Source: Paenibacillus terricola
GTDB taxonomy: Bacteria; Bacillota; Bacilli; Paenibacillales; Paenibacillaceae
Direction: 5' to 3'
Length of the DNA stretch: 64,000 nt
NCBI RefSeq assembly: GCF_014779765.1
Contig: NZ_JACXZA010000002.1
Span: 310,001-374,000, forward strand
Position numbers and translations under genes: made by a program. The notes under the pieces were generated by a model. The model was not told the origin of the DNA. It saw only the letters and a list, made by a program, of their open reading frames with translations, and did no database searches. Shown here in pieces: positions 1 through 8,455 of this stretch. Each line of letters begins with the position of its first letter. Within the stretch, counting starts at the first letter, position 1.

Positions 1-1
1 G

Positions 2-661
2 CTGGATGTTCTGAAAGCAATGAGCGATTCCATTGTCGAGCATTGGCTGTTGTTCGAAGAGAAGCTTGCTGACTTTTATGATGATCTGAAGGAACAGCCA
101 TCCATGCCGGTCACGAAGCAGACACCGCCTTACACGGCTACGGCTGCTGCCGCCTCCAAGGAGGTTCAAGCTTCGCAAGCGGAACAGGCAGCGACTCAGC
201 AAGTGTCCGCGCCGTCTGGAGCCGCCAAAGAGCTGGAACAATGGAACTTCCCGTCCGATACCGCTGTTTTCATTTCGAGAGGGCAAGGTTACTTCAAGCT
301 TCACATGTTCAGTCATGCAGCGGATGAGCTTCATAAAGCGATTAACCTTTCGCCAGAGTGCCAGCTCGCCCATCTATTCATGGCCATGACCCTTATGCAC
401 ATGCAGCGTTGGGTTGATGCAGAACAGCATTTCCAGATTCTAATATCACTCACGGACCATGCCAAATGGCGCGCAATCGGTTATAATGCTCTCGGGTGCA
501 TTCAAGCGGTGCATATGAATTTGGAACTTGCAGAGCAGTTTTTTCTAAAAGCGCATGAAGCGGATCCCAGCTTTGCTGATTCATTAATGAATTTAAAATG
601 CTGCAAGGAACGAAACGGTTCATTGTCGCTTCGATTCGGAAGCGCAGAGCTGATTCGTTAG
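2..661 (+). CDS. TPR-repeat protein, 5' end cut by the window
   Basis: The frame is open from base 2. The first ATG (base 20) has no ribosome binding site, so the true start probably lies upstream of the window. The visible part has an acidic N-terminus, a low-complexity Ala/Gln/Ser linker (about residues 35-70 counted from base 20), then helical repeats (about residues 80-195) with TPR-like Ala/Leu/Tyr spacing, such as GYFKLHMFSHAADELHKAI and AHLFMAMTLMHMQRWVDAE. No signal peptide or membrane segment is seen. It ends 28 bp before dinG and is probably co-transcribed with it. TPR arrays bind partner proteins; nothing here tells which partner. Function unknown. Confidence 0.7.
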   Translation: MDVLKAMSDSIVEHWLLFEEKLADFYDDLKEQPSMPVTKQTPPYTATAAAASKEVQASQAEQAATQQVSAPSGAAKELEQWNFPSDTAVFISRGQGYFKLHMFSHAADELHKAINLSPECQLAHLFMAMTLMHMQRWVDAEQHFQILISLTDHAKWRAIGYNALGCIQAVHMNLELAEQFFLKAHEADPSFADSLMNLKCCKERNGSLSLRFGSAELIR

Positions 662-689
662 GAGAGTTAGGAGAGGACTTGGAACGCGG

Positions 690-3566
690 ATGAGATTTGC
701 CATACTCGATTTGGAAACGACAGGCCATCAAGCCGACGATGAGATTATTCAAATCGGCATCGTCGTGCTAAACGAGGAGCTGAGCGTAGCAGATACGTTC
801 AGCTCCTTCGTGCGACCAGGAAAAGCGATACCTTCGTTCATTACAGGCCTCACCGGCATTACGGATGAAATGGTGAAAGATGCCCCTGTATTGGAGGATG
901 TACTGCCTGAGGTCGTCAAGCTGCTCGGAGACGCAATCCTTGTGGCGCATAATGTCGGGTTCGACGCCCACTTCTTAAACCGCGAGCTTGATCGCTGCGG
1001 TTATAGCCCTTTTACAGGCCGCAGGCTTGATACGGTCGATATGCTTCGCATGTTGTATCCGACTCTGCCGTCGTACCAACTGGGCGCTGTCTCAGAGGCA
1101 TTCGGCATAACGCATGAGCGGGCGCATCAGGCAGACAGCGATGCGGAAGCAACATCGCTGTTGTTCGCTGCATGCATGCACAAGCTGCAGGAGCTTCCGC
1201 TGCTTAGTCTGCAGCGGCTGGGGGAGCTATTCAACGGCTATGACGATCTAAGCTGGCTCATTCAGACGACTCTTCAGGAGAAGGAACGTGAGACATCGCT
1301 CGACCTTCAGTCGCATGTGTACTTCAATCAGCTTGCAATGAAAACTTCAGACTGGGCAGAGCTTCAACCAGCCCGGGAAGATATGGATGAAGAAGCGATC
1401 AGCAAAATGACGTTCGAGCAATTTATGGATGGTGTGCGTGACAGATTCCGAGCGATGATGAACGATTATGAAGAACGCGAAGCACAGTCGATCATGTTCG
1501 ATGAGGTGCATAAGGCGCTCGATAATGAACGGCATTTGCTCATTGAAGCAGGTACAGGAACAGGCAAGTCGCTCGGCTACTTGCTGCCATCGTTATTTTA
1601 CGGCGTGAAGGAGAACAAGAAGATCGTCGTCAGTACGCACACGATCAACTTGCAAGAGCAGCTGCGCCAGCGGGATATCCCGTTGTTGCAAGAGGTTGCG
1701 CCATTCCCGTTCCGGGCAGCGATATTCAAGGGGCGGGGCAACTACATCTGCCTGCGTAAGTTTGACACGAAGCTGCGGATGCGGGAGTATGTATCTCCGA
1801 ATGAAGATCTCATGACCGCAGCGCAGATGATTATATGGCTGGGCGAGACGGGTACAGGAGATCAAGAGGAATTGAACTTCGGCAACAAAGGCGGGGAGTT
1901 CTGGGAAACCGTAGCAAGCGATGCTGATTCCTGTCTTAACCGAGCTTGTCCTTGGTTCAAACGCTGCTTCTATCATCGGGCGAAACATGAAGCGAATATT
2001 GCGGATGTCGTCATCACGAACCATTCGCTTGTCTTCACGGATATTCAAGCAGAGCATCGACTTCTGCCTGGGTATGAGCATCTCGTCGTTGACGAGGCGC
2101 ATCATCTGGAGGAAGTAGCGAGCAAGCACCTGGGGTTGCAATTATCTTATTTTTCATTGGTGCATCCGTTTAACCGATTAATAAAGGACAGCCGCGGCGG
2201 CGGTCTGTTAAGCCAATTGATTGCGATGCTGCATGGCGAATCGGAGTCAGGCGTGCCTGCATGGATTGAAACGCTAGATGAACTGGGCAAATCATTCACC
2301 AGCATCCGGGAAGATTGGGACAAGATGTTCGAGCTCATGTATACATTAATGGGAGCGACAGGCGGAGCGCCAGCAACTCAGACGGAGAACGGCCAATCGG
2401 TATTTCGGATTCGTCCGAATGAGCATCCAACCGGCTGGTCGACGATCGCCGATACGGAGAACATCATTTATGCAGATCTCAATAAGGCTGTTCGGACGCT
2501 TGAGAAGACGCTTAACGACATCAAAGAGAAAATCGACGATACGCCAATCGTTAACATGGTCACGGATCTGAACGGTGCGGTCAAAGATTTGGCGCGCATA
2601 CGTGACGATATGCGGGTATTCGTTCGCGCAGATAAGCGAGATACGGTATACTGGATGGAAGCGACAGCACAATTTAAAGCGAAATCGCTGCAATTGAACG
2701 CAGTTCCAGCCGACGTCAGCGAGCAGCTGCGTACGCATTTGTTCGAAGCGAAGAAGAGCGTTATTCTGACATCCGCAACCTTATCGGTGCAGAAGTCGTT
2801 CCAATATGCAAGCGAACAGCTCGGCTTGATCGGCATGGAGGAGGCAGGGCGGTTGACGACCGTTCAGCTGCCGTCGCCATTTAACTATCGCGAGCAGGCG
2901 CTCGTCATCATTCCGCGCAACTTCCCGCAGTTGAAAGGCGCAGGCGGCGATCCGCAATTTGTAGACTTACTTGTAAAGTCCTTGGCGGATTCCGCAGTAC
3001 TGCTCGGAGGCCGAATGTTGGTGCTGTTCACCTCGTATCGGATGCTGCGGCAGGTCTATGATCCGCTTAAGGAGGCGCTTGAGCAGCATCAGATTCAAGT
3101 GCTTGGTCAAGGGATCGACAGCAGCAATCGAAGCAAGCTGACCCGGAGATTCCGGCAGCAGAGCGCTTCGGTGCTGCTCGGTACGAGCAGCTTCTGGGAA
3201 GGCGTAGATATACCGGGCGATGCATTAACCTGTCTAGCCATCGTACGACTTCCATTCCAACCGCCTAACCACCCGCTCGTGGAGGCGAAGTCCGAGATGT
3301 TGTTGGCGCAGAAGCAGAATCCGTTCATGAAGCTGTCGATACCGCAGGCGGTTATCCGTTTCAAACAAGGGTTTGGACGGCTTGTACGCTCTGCTAAAGA
3401 TCGCGGAATCGTACTTATCTATGATACGCGTGTATTGGAAACGTATTATGGCAAATATTTTCTGTACTCGTTGCCTGGTCCGAAGATTGAGCATATGCAC
3501 ACGGAGCAGATTGTTCCGCGTATGCAGCAGTGGCTGGGAACCGAGCAGGAAGGGGTGCAGTCATGA
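690..3566 (+). CDS. dinG: DinG-type helicase with N-terminal 3'-5' exonuclease domain
   Basis: Superfamily 2 XPD-like helicase fused to a DnaQ-type exonuclease, the usual 900-950-residue Gram-positive DinG form (958 aa here). The exonuclease domain begins at once, with the DEDD motif DLETTG (D7, E9). The helicase has Walker A GTGTGKS near residue 290 and a DEAH box near residue 468. Between them are four cysteines: YICLRKF, then SCLNRACPWFKRC, spaced C-x4-C-x5-C like the Fe-S ligands of E. coli DinG. An intact 4Fe-4S site is therefore likely; some Gram-positive homologues lack it. Start: AGGAGAGG lies upstream of ATG 690. The stop overlaps the rex start (ATGA). Expected role: unwinding and trimming DNA during repair or R-loop removal. 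Confidence 0.95.
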   Translation: MRFAILDLETTGHQADDEIIQIGIVVLNEELSVADTFSSFVRPGKAIPSFITGLTGITDEMVKDAPVLEDVLPEVVKLLGDAILVAHNVGFDAHFLNRELDRCGYSPFTGRRLDTVDMLRMLYPTLPSYQLGAVSEAFGITHERAHQADSDAEATSLLFAACMHKLQELPLLSLQRLGELFNGYDDLSWLIQTTLQEKERETSLDLQSHVYFNQLAMKTSDWAELQPAREDMDEEAISKMTFEQFMDGVRDRFRAMMNDYEEREAQSIMFDEVHKALDNERHLLIEAGTGTGKSLGYLLPSLFYGVKENKKIVVSTHTINLQEQLRQRDIPLLQEVAPFPFRAAIFKGRGNYICLRKFDTKLRMREYVSPNEDLMTAAQMIIWLGETGTGDQEELNFGNKGGEFWETVASDADSCLNRACPWFKRCFYHRAKHEANIADVVITNHSLVFTDIQAEHRLLPGYEHLVVDEAHHLEEVASKHLGLQLSYFSLVHPFNRLIKDSRGGGLLSQLIAMLHGESESGVPAWIETLDELGKSFTSIREDWDKMFELMYTLMGATGGAPATQTENGQSVFRIRPNEHPTGWSTIADTENIIYADLNKAVRTLEKTLNDIKEKIDDTPIVNMVTDLNGAVKDLARIRDDMRVFVRADKRDTVYWMEATAQFKAKSLQLNAVPADVSEQLRTHLFEAKKSVILTSATLSVQKSFQYASEQLGLIGMEEAGRLTTVQLPSPFNYREQALVIIPRNFPQLKGAGGDPQFVDLLVKSLADSAVLLGGRMLVLFTSYRMLRQVYDPLKEALEQHQIQVLGQGIDSSNRSKLTRRFRQQSASVLLGTSSFWEGVDIPGDALTCLAIVRLPFQPPNHPLVEAKSEMLLAQKQNPFMKLSIPQAVIRFKQGFGRLVRSAKDRGIVLIYDTRVLETYYGKYFLYSLPGPKIEHMHTEQIVPRMQQWLGTEQEGVQS

Positions 3567-4210
3567 AACAGCAGTTGAAAATATCGGAGGCGGTCGTTAG
3601 ACGGCTTCCGATTTATTTGCAGGTGCTGAATGAGCTGAGCATCCGCGAGGTGCAGACCGTATCCTCGCAGGAGCTCGGCCAGAAGCTGGACTTGAACCCG
3701 GCGCAAATCCGCAAGGACCTCGCTTATTTCGGCGAATTCGGGCGCAAGGGAATCGGTTACGACGTTAATTATTTGATCGAGAAGATCCGTCAAATCTTGA
3801 ATCTCGATACGACGCATTATGCGGCTCTGATCGGTGCAGGCAATCTCGGACATGCGCTCTGCAATTATAATACGTATTTGAAGGATAACGTCCAGATTAC
3901 AGCTGTATTCGATGCTAGTCCATCTAAGATCGGCACGAAGATCAACGGTCTTACCGTTCAGCCGATGGAGGCGCTTCGATCGAGCATTCAAGATCAGCAT
4001 ATTCGGATTGGCATTATTACGGTACCGGCTAGCGAAGCGCAGAATGTTGCCAATGAGCTGGTAGCATCCGGCATTGACGGCATACTAAACTTTGCGCCTG
4101 CCATTCTTAAGGTACCTGAGGATGTAAGGATCCATCATGCGAATTTCACGACCGAGCTGTTAAGCTTGGCTTATTACATTGAAAAAGAGAGGTTAGAACG
4201 CGATGAGTGA
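3563..4210 (+). CDS. rex: Redox-sensing transcriptional repressor Rex
   Basis: 215-residue NADH-responsive repressor. An N-terminal winged helix (RRLPIYLQVL, then KLDLNPAQIRKDLAYFGEFG) is followed by a Rossmann domain with the nucleotide-binding loop GAGNLGHAL around residue 93, and a C-terminal helix for dimer domain swapping. Length matches the family. I chose ATG 3563 over an upstream in-frame start at 3530 because AGGAAGGGG sits just ahead of it and Rex proteins begin near this point; this makes an ATGA overlap with dinG. Rex senses the NADH/NAD+ ratio and usually represses fermentation and respiration genes. The hbd-like and ackA genes about 4 kb downstream are plausible targets, but I found no convincing TTGTGA...TCACAA operator in front of them. 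Confidence 0.95.
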   Translation: MKQQLKISEAVVRRLPIYLQVLNELSIREVQTVSSQELGQKLDLNPAQIRKDLAYFGEFGRKGIGYDVNYLIEKIRQILNLDTTHYAALIGAGNLGHALCNYNTYLKDNVQITAVFDASPSKIGTKINGLTVQPMEALRSSIQDQHIRIGIITVPASEAQNVANELVASGIDGILNFAPAILKVPEDVRIHHANFTTELLSLAYYIEKERLERDE

Positions 4211-5495
4211 ATGGCTGATTAAGAACGGCTTGTTCGTTACGATGAACGATGCACAGCCAGTAGTTCGCGGTTATCTGCATGTTATCGATGATCGCATCGC
4301 TTACATAGGGGAGCAGGAGCCGCAAGTATCCGAAGGAACGGAACTTGTGAACGGCGAAGGGCTCGTCTTTATGCCAGGTCTGATCAATACGCATGGCCAT
4401 ACGCCAATGACGCTGCTTCGCGGTTTTGCGGACGATATGGTTCTGCAGACATGGCTGCAGGATAAAATTTGGCCGCTCGAAGCGAAGTTCGACGATAATT
4501 CGGCGCATTGGGGATCGGCGCTTGCTCAGCTTGAAATGTTGAAGACAGGTACGACCGCTTTCGTTGACATGTACGATCGTACTCACATTATTGCTGGCGT
4601 TGTGGAGCAATCCGGCCTTCGCGGCGTTCTCGCTCGCGGCGTTATCGGATTCGGTTCGCCGGAAGAACTGGATGCGAAATTCGGTGAAGCTTGCGGCTTC
4701 GTACGTGACTGGGAAGGCAAGGCAGACGGACGCATTCGTACGATGCTGTCGCCGCACGCCCCTTATACATGCGGACCGGATTTCATTGAACGGTTCGTTC
4801 AAGCTTCGCATGATCTGAATGTACCGATTCATACACATATGTCGGAGACGGCGGCAGAGGTTGAACAAAACGTACGCGATTATGGCGTAAGACCTGTAGA
4901 ACATCTCGATAAATTGGGTATGTTCGGACGTCCGACGCTTCTCGCGCATGCTGTTCATCTAAACGATGAGGAAATTGCATTGCTTGCTGATCGTGGCGTC
5001 GCAATCTCGCACAATGCGGCGAGCAATTTGAAGTTGGCAAGCGGCGTAGCGCGCGTGCCAGACCTCCTTCGTGCGGGTGTAACGGTATCGCTTGGTACGG
5101 ACGGCGCAGCAAGCAACAACAACTTAAGTACGTTTGATGAAATCCGCCTTGCAGGATTAATCCATAAAGGGGTATCCGGCGATCCGACGGCTGTGCCTGC
5201 AATTGAAGCATTGAAGCTCGGTACGATCTACGGCGCGCGCGCGATCTGGCAGGAGTCTTCGATCGGCAGCCTTGAAGCTGGCAAGAAGGCTGATATTATT
5301 GCGCTTGATCTGAATAAGCCGCATTTCTTCCCATTGACGGATATTATCTCGCATCTCGTTTATTCTGGATCGGGCAGCGACGTTGTGCACGTCTGGATCG
5401 ACGGCAAGCAAATCGTTCGTAAAGGCGAGTGTTTGACGCTGGATGAAGAGCGGATCTATCGGGAAGCTCAAGCTGCATTCGAAAGGCTGTTGTAA
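4203..5495 (+). CDS. mtaD: S-adenosylhomocysteine / 5'-methylthioadenosine deaminase family amidohydrolase
   Basis: 430-residue metal-dependent amidohydrolase of the MtaD/SsnA group. Metal and active-site landmarks: H64-G-H66 in NTHGHTPM, the HTHMSE strand with H212, LAHAVHL, and D300 in LGTDGAASNN. The family hydrolytically deaminates S-adenosylhomocysteine or methylthioadenosine to the inosyl compounds, part of methyl-cycle by-product recycling. It starts 8 nt before the rex stop, so translation is probably coupled; ypmB follows after 3 nt. Substrate preference cannot be read from sequence. The mtnE-like and mtnU-like genes near 17-20 kb give the window a methyl-cycle theme. Confidence 0.88.
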   Translation: MSEWLIKNGLFVTMNDAQPVVRGYLHVIDDRIAYIGEQEPQVSEGTELVNGEGLVFMPGLINTHGHTPMTLLRGFADDMVLQTWLQDKIWPLEAKFDDNSAHWGSALAQLEMLKTGTTAFVDMYDRTHIIAGVVEQSGLRGVLARGVIGFGSPEELDAKFGEACGFVRDWEGKADGRIRTMLSPHAPYTCGPDFIERFVQASHDLNVPIHTHMSETAAEVEQNVRDYGVRPVEHLDKLGMFGRPTLLAHAVHLNDEEIALLADRGVAISHNAASNLKLASGVARVPDLLRAGVTVSLGTDGAASNNNLSTFDEIRLAGLIHKGVSGDPTAVPAIEALKLGTIYGARAIWQESSIGSLEAGKKADIIALDLNKPHFFPLTDIISHLVYSGSGSDVVHVWIDGKQIVRKGECLTLDEERIYREAQAAFERLL

Positions 5496-5498
5496 TCG

Positions 5499-6032
5499 AT
5501 GCGCGCAACGAGAAAGAAGCGTGCGCCTTTCATGAACCCGAAGCGGTGGACAGCGCTCTCGCTTGTTCTTCTGCTTGCAATCATTGCAGGGCTCGGTATG
5601 TGGTACAACACGATCTTCAAAGGAATATGGTCGGCTGAAGCGAAAGCGGAGCAGCAAGCGATTGAAGCTGCTTCACTGACTGAGGTGAACAGCGTCGAGA
5701 AATATGTCTGGGATGAGTCGGTATGGGTTGTCGAAGGCAAGGCTGCAGATGGTCAGGATCTCTATGTCTGGCTCCGTGACAATGGAACGGAAACCGTACC
5801 TGCAGCTAATGCAGTCAACGAACAGCAAATTCGCGATTCGCTGCTGCAGAACAAGCCTGACGCCAGCATTAAACATGTCCGGCCAGGCATTGTAGACGGT
5901 CAACGTGTGTGGGAAGTTTTCTACAGCCGCAGCGAAAGCGGAGAGCAGAAGTACGAGTATGCCTTCTATAACTTCGAGAATGGAACGTTCATTAATACGC
6001 TGAAGCTGCCAGCCAAGCAATTGGCTCAATAA
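5499..6032 (+). CDS. ypmB: YpmB-like membrane-anchored protein (DUF5590)
   Basis: 177 residues: a basic N-terminus, one membrane segment at about residues 17-36 (ALSLVLLLAIIAGLGMWY), then an extracellular domain rich in Trp/Tyr/Val strands, resembling B. subtilis YpmB. In Bacillus, ypmB lies between dinG and asnS-dnaD; the same order holds here with extra genes inserted. The start is 3 nt after the mtaD stop, with GAAAGG upstream. A terminator follows. Molecular function is unknown; the PepSY-like fold of the family suggests modulation of a cell-surface enzyme, which is inference. Confidence 0.8.
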   Translation: MRATRKKRAPFMNPKRWTALSLVLLLAIIAGLGMWYNTIFKGIWSAEAKAEQQAIEAASLTEVNSVEKYVWDESVWVVEGKAADGQDLYVWLRDNGTETVPAANAVNEQQIRDSLLQNKPDASIKHVRPGIVDGQRVWEVFYSRSESGEQKYEYAFYNFENGTFINTLKLPAKQLAQ

Positions 6033-6052
6033 GATGTATATTCGATATGAAT

Positions 6053-6091
6053 AACGCCGCCTGCGCATATGCCTGGCGGCGTTTCCTTTTA
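6053..6091 (+). terminator. Rho-independent terminator after ypmB
   Basis: AACGCCGCC and GGCGGCGTT form a 9-bp stem around a 13-nt loop, followed by TCCTTTTATT. It closes the dinG-rex-mtaD-ypmB unit. Confidence 0.8.
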
Positions 6092-6106
6092 TTACACCGC
6101 TCATTC

Positions 6107-6126
6107 GTATATCAGTTGTGATATAC
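6107..6126. promoter_or_regulatory. Perfect 8-bp palindrome upstream of the FtsH-like unit
   Basis: GTATATCA-GTTG-TGATATAC is a perfect inverted repeat with 8-bp arms. It lies about 30 bp upstream of the -35 element of the predicted promoter. No T-run follows it and it is AT-rich, so a protein-binding site fits better than a terminator. The regulator is unknown. Confidence 0.45.
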
Positions 6127-6157
6127 TCAACGTATAGCAAATGAGGCAAACGAATCA

Positions 6158-6187
6158 TTGACAGATTGATGTTGCGGGACTTATGGT
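6158..6187 (+). promoter_or_regulatory. Sigma-A-type promoter for the membrane protein / FtsH-like unit
   Basis: A perfect -35 TTGACA (6158-6163), an 18-bp spacer and -10 TATGGT (6182-6187). The first start codon of the unit follows about 50 bp later, behind AGGAGG. Confidence 0.6.
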
Positions 6188-6238
6188 CGACTGGTTGAGC
6201 ATGATTCATTTATTGATTTATATATAGGAGGTCGTACG

Positions 6239-6784
6239 ATGCGAATTCGATGGATACCTGCACTTGTGTCGGTTGTGGTCGGTGTTGGCTTGTTGTTCGG
6301 AGGCTGGTATACGTATGATCAGTTCGCGGTCAAGGGACCGCTGGAGAAAGCAATTAACAAGCTTCCGGATGTCGTTGATTCGACTTCGAGTTTCGATAAT
6401 GGTGCAGCGAAAGTTTCGCTGACGCTTGATGAAGGAGCAAATCTGCGATCGGTTTATGATCAACTGACGAATGATGGCGCTTCTGTACTGAAAGGCCGCG
6501 AGTTGAAGCTTGATGTATCAGGGGCAGTAAGCAGTGACGAATTGGACAAGCTGTGGTCGACGGTATTGTTTGATGTCGCGCAAGCGATGGAGACGAAGAC
6601 GTACTCGCAAATTCCAGCGGCGCTTGATAAGTTGGCCGCGGAGAATGCGGGACTGACGGTGAACACGGAGATGGATGATACGAACGTATATGTAACGCTT
6701 CATAAAGGAGAGGCTGTGAAATACATCATCCTGCCGCGTACGCCGGCAACAATGGAGGTGTGGAACAATGCTTCGAAATTATAA
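6239..6784 (+). CDS. Single-pass membrane protein of unknown function, paired with FtsH-like protease
   Basis: 181 residues. One N-terminal membrane segment (about residues 6-24, VSVVVGVGLLFGGWYTY) is followed by a mainly alpha/beta soluble domain of about 155 residues with no cysteine and no motif I recognise. With few positive charges after the segment, the domain is probably outside the cell. Start is clear: AGGAGG with a 7-nt spacer before ATG 6239. The last 17 nt overlap the start of the FtsH-like gene, so the two products are probably made together and may interact as substrate or adaptor and protease. That link is inference from gene order only. Confidence 0.7.
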   Translation: MRIRWIPALVSVVVGVGLLFGGWYTYDQFAVKGPLEKAINKLPDVVDSTSSFDNGAAKVSLTLDEGANLRSVYDQLTNDGASVLKGRELKLDVSGAVSSDELDKLWSTVLFDVAQAMETKTYSQIPAALDKLAAENAGLTVNTEMDDTNVYVTLHKGEAVKYIILPRTPATMEVWNNASKL

Positions 6785-8282
6785 GTTGGAGATGGGGATC
6801 GGCGCTGCTGTGTCCCTTATTGTGTTCCTATTGTATAGAGGTGTTAATTTGCTTCCGCTTGCTATTGTGGCAGGCATCGTGGGCGGGCTGATGTATGCAG
6901 CGAAGATGCGAGGGCAAGGGCCGCTTGCAGCTTCATCGCGCGGTGCGCAGGCTAAGAAAGCATCATCGGTACAAGCGCTGACCTTTGAGCAAATCGGCGG
7001 CCAAGAACGGGCGAAACGCGAGCTCATTGAAGCCCTTGATTTTCTAGTGAAGAAAGAAGAAATAGCACGACTTGGCATCCGTCCGCTGAAAGGGATCTTG
7101 CTGACGGGCCCTCCAGGTACAGGCAAGACGCTGCTTGCGAAAGCAGCTGCTCAATATACGGATTCTGTATTCCTTGCTGCATCGGGTTCGGAGTTCGTCG
7201 AGATGTATGTCGGTGTCGGCGCAAGCCGTATCCGTGATTTGTTCTCAGAGGCACGCAAGAAAGCAGCTAAAGCAAACAAAGCTGCTGCGGTTATTTTTAT
7301 CGATGAGATTGATGTTATCGGCGGCAAAAGGGATGGCGGGCAGCAGCGTGAATATGATCAGACGCTCAATCAGCTGCTGACGGAGATGGATGGCATTCAT
7401 ACGTCCGAGATGCCGCGTATTCTCATTATGGCAGCAACGAACCGTAAAGAAATGCTTGACCCTGCACTGCTTCGTCCAGGTCGTTTCGACCGTCATATTG
7501 GCGTCGAGCTGCCGGATGTGAAAGGCCGTCTGCATATTTTGCAAATTCATGCGAAAAATAAACCATTGGAATCCGCTGATCTGCTTGATCGTACGGCAAC
7601 TGAAACCTTCGGCTTCTCCGGCGCGCAGCTGGAGAGCGTGATGAATGAAGCAGCGATCTATGCGATGCGTGATAACTCCGATCAGATTGGCCGCTCGCAC
7701 CTTACGAGTGCAATCGATAAAGTGATGATGGGCGAGAAGACGGATCGCGAGACGACGGGAGAGGAACGGGAACGCGTTGCGCGGCATGAGCTGGGCCATG
7801 CGATTGTTGCAGAGCTTGTCGCACCGGGCAGCGTTGCGAACGTAACGTTATCGCCACGCGGTCAAGCGCTCGGTTATGTGCGCCATCAGCCGCAGCGTGA
7901 ACGTTATTTGTACACGAAGGATTATCTTGAAGGTCAAATTCGAATCGCGCTTGGCGGCGCCGCTGCAGAAGAAATCTTTTACGGCAACCGCAGCACGGGT
8001 TCGAAAGGCGACTTTGATCAAGCAATCAATATGGTTCGCACGATGGCGGAATGCGGTCTTACAGAGCTCGGCATTATCGATCCAGGCATGCTGACGCCAG
8101 AGAAGCTATCAACGCTTGCTTCCGGCATGCTTGATGATTTGCTGAAGCAAACCAAATCGATGCTGCAAGAGCAGATCCCTGCGTTTGAATATGCGCTCGA
8201 TATTCTCATTCGCGAAGAAGTGGTTGACGGCAGTAGGTTCCGCGATTTGCTTCGTAAAGCTGTGCCAGCCGCAGCCGTATAA
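6768..8282 (+). CDS. Compact FtsH-like membrane AAA+ zinc protease
   Basis: 504 residues. Two closely spaced membrane segments (about residues 10-26 and 28-46) sit at the N-terminus, then an AAA+ module with Walker A GPPGTGKT (114-121), Walker B VIFIDEID and the second-region-of-homology motif LLRPGRFDRH. An M41 peptidase domain follows, with HELGH (H340, E341, H344) and a probable third zinc ligand D415 in SKGDFDQA. Ordinary FtsH is about 610-650 residues and has a 70-residue extracytoplasmic domain between its two membrane helices; here only a few residues separate them, and the C-terminus is short. It is a divergent second FtsH-type protease, probably degrading membrane or cytosolic substrates in an ATP-dependent way. 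It overlaps the upstream membrane protein gene by 17 nt. Confidence 0.9.
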   Translation: MLRNYKLEMGIGAAVSLIVFLLYRGVNLLPLAIVAGIVGGLMYAAKMRGQGPLAASSRGAQAKKASSVQALTFEQIGGQERAKRELIEALDFLVKKEEIARLGIRPLKGILLTGPPGTGKTLLAKAAAQYTDSVFLAASGSEFVEMYVGVGASRIRDLFSEARKKAAKANKAAAVIFIDEIDVIGGKRDGGQQREYDQTLNQLLTEMDGIHTSEMPRILIMAATNRKEMLDPALLRPGRFDRHIGVELPDVKGRLHILQIHAKNKPLESADLLDRTATETFGFSGAQLESVMNEAAIYAMRDNSDQIGRSHLTSAIDKVMMGEKTDRETTGEERERVARHELGHAIVAELVAPGSVANVTLSPRGQALGYVRHQPQRERYLYTKDYLEGQIRIALGGAAAEEIFYGNRSTGSKGDFDQAINMVRTMAECGLTELGIIDPGMLTPEKLSTLASGMLDDLLKQTKSMLQEQIPAFEYALDILIREEVVDGSRFRDLLRKAVPAAAV

Positions 8283-8298
8283 ACAAGTATGACAAAAT

Positions 8299-8330
8299 GA
8301 AGGCAGACATTCCGTCTGCCTTCTTATTTG
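8299..8330 (+). terminator. Terminator after the FtsH-like gene
   Basis: AAGGCAGAC-ATTCC-GTCTGCCTT, a 9-bp stem with a 5-nt loop, followed by CTTATTTG. Confidence 0.8.
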
Positions 8331-8455
8331 CATTAAAAAAAGTTATAATGTAGCTATATATAGATAGATCTGTACTTATAGGGCAATTGGGTTTACGAGC
8401 GTGAAACAGACATGCATTGCGGACTAGTACAGCAGCTGGAGCGGAGGAGACGGAT

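Noticed and set aside
6110-6126. TTGTGATATACTCA as a Rex operator
   Set aside because: Only one half (TTGTGA) fits; the second half TCACAA is missing, and the palindrome here has a different centre.
8417-8455. Upstream TTG start for the hydroxyacyl-CoA dehydrogenase
   Set aside because: No ribosome binding site ahead of it, whereas TTG 8456 has GGAGGA at 7 nt and gives the usual N-terminus.
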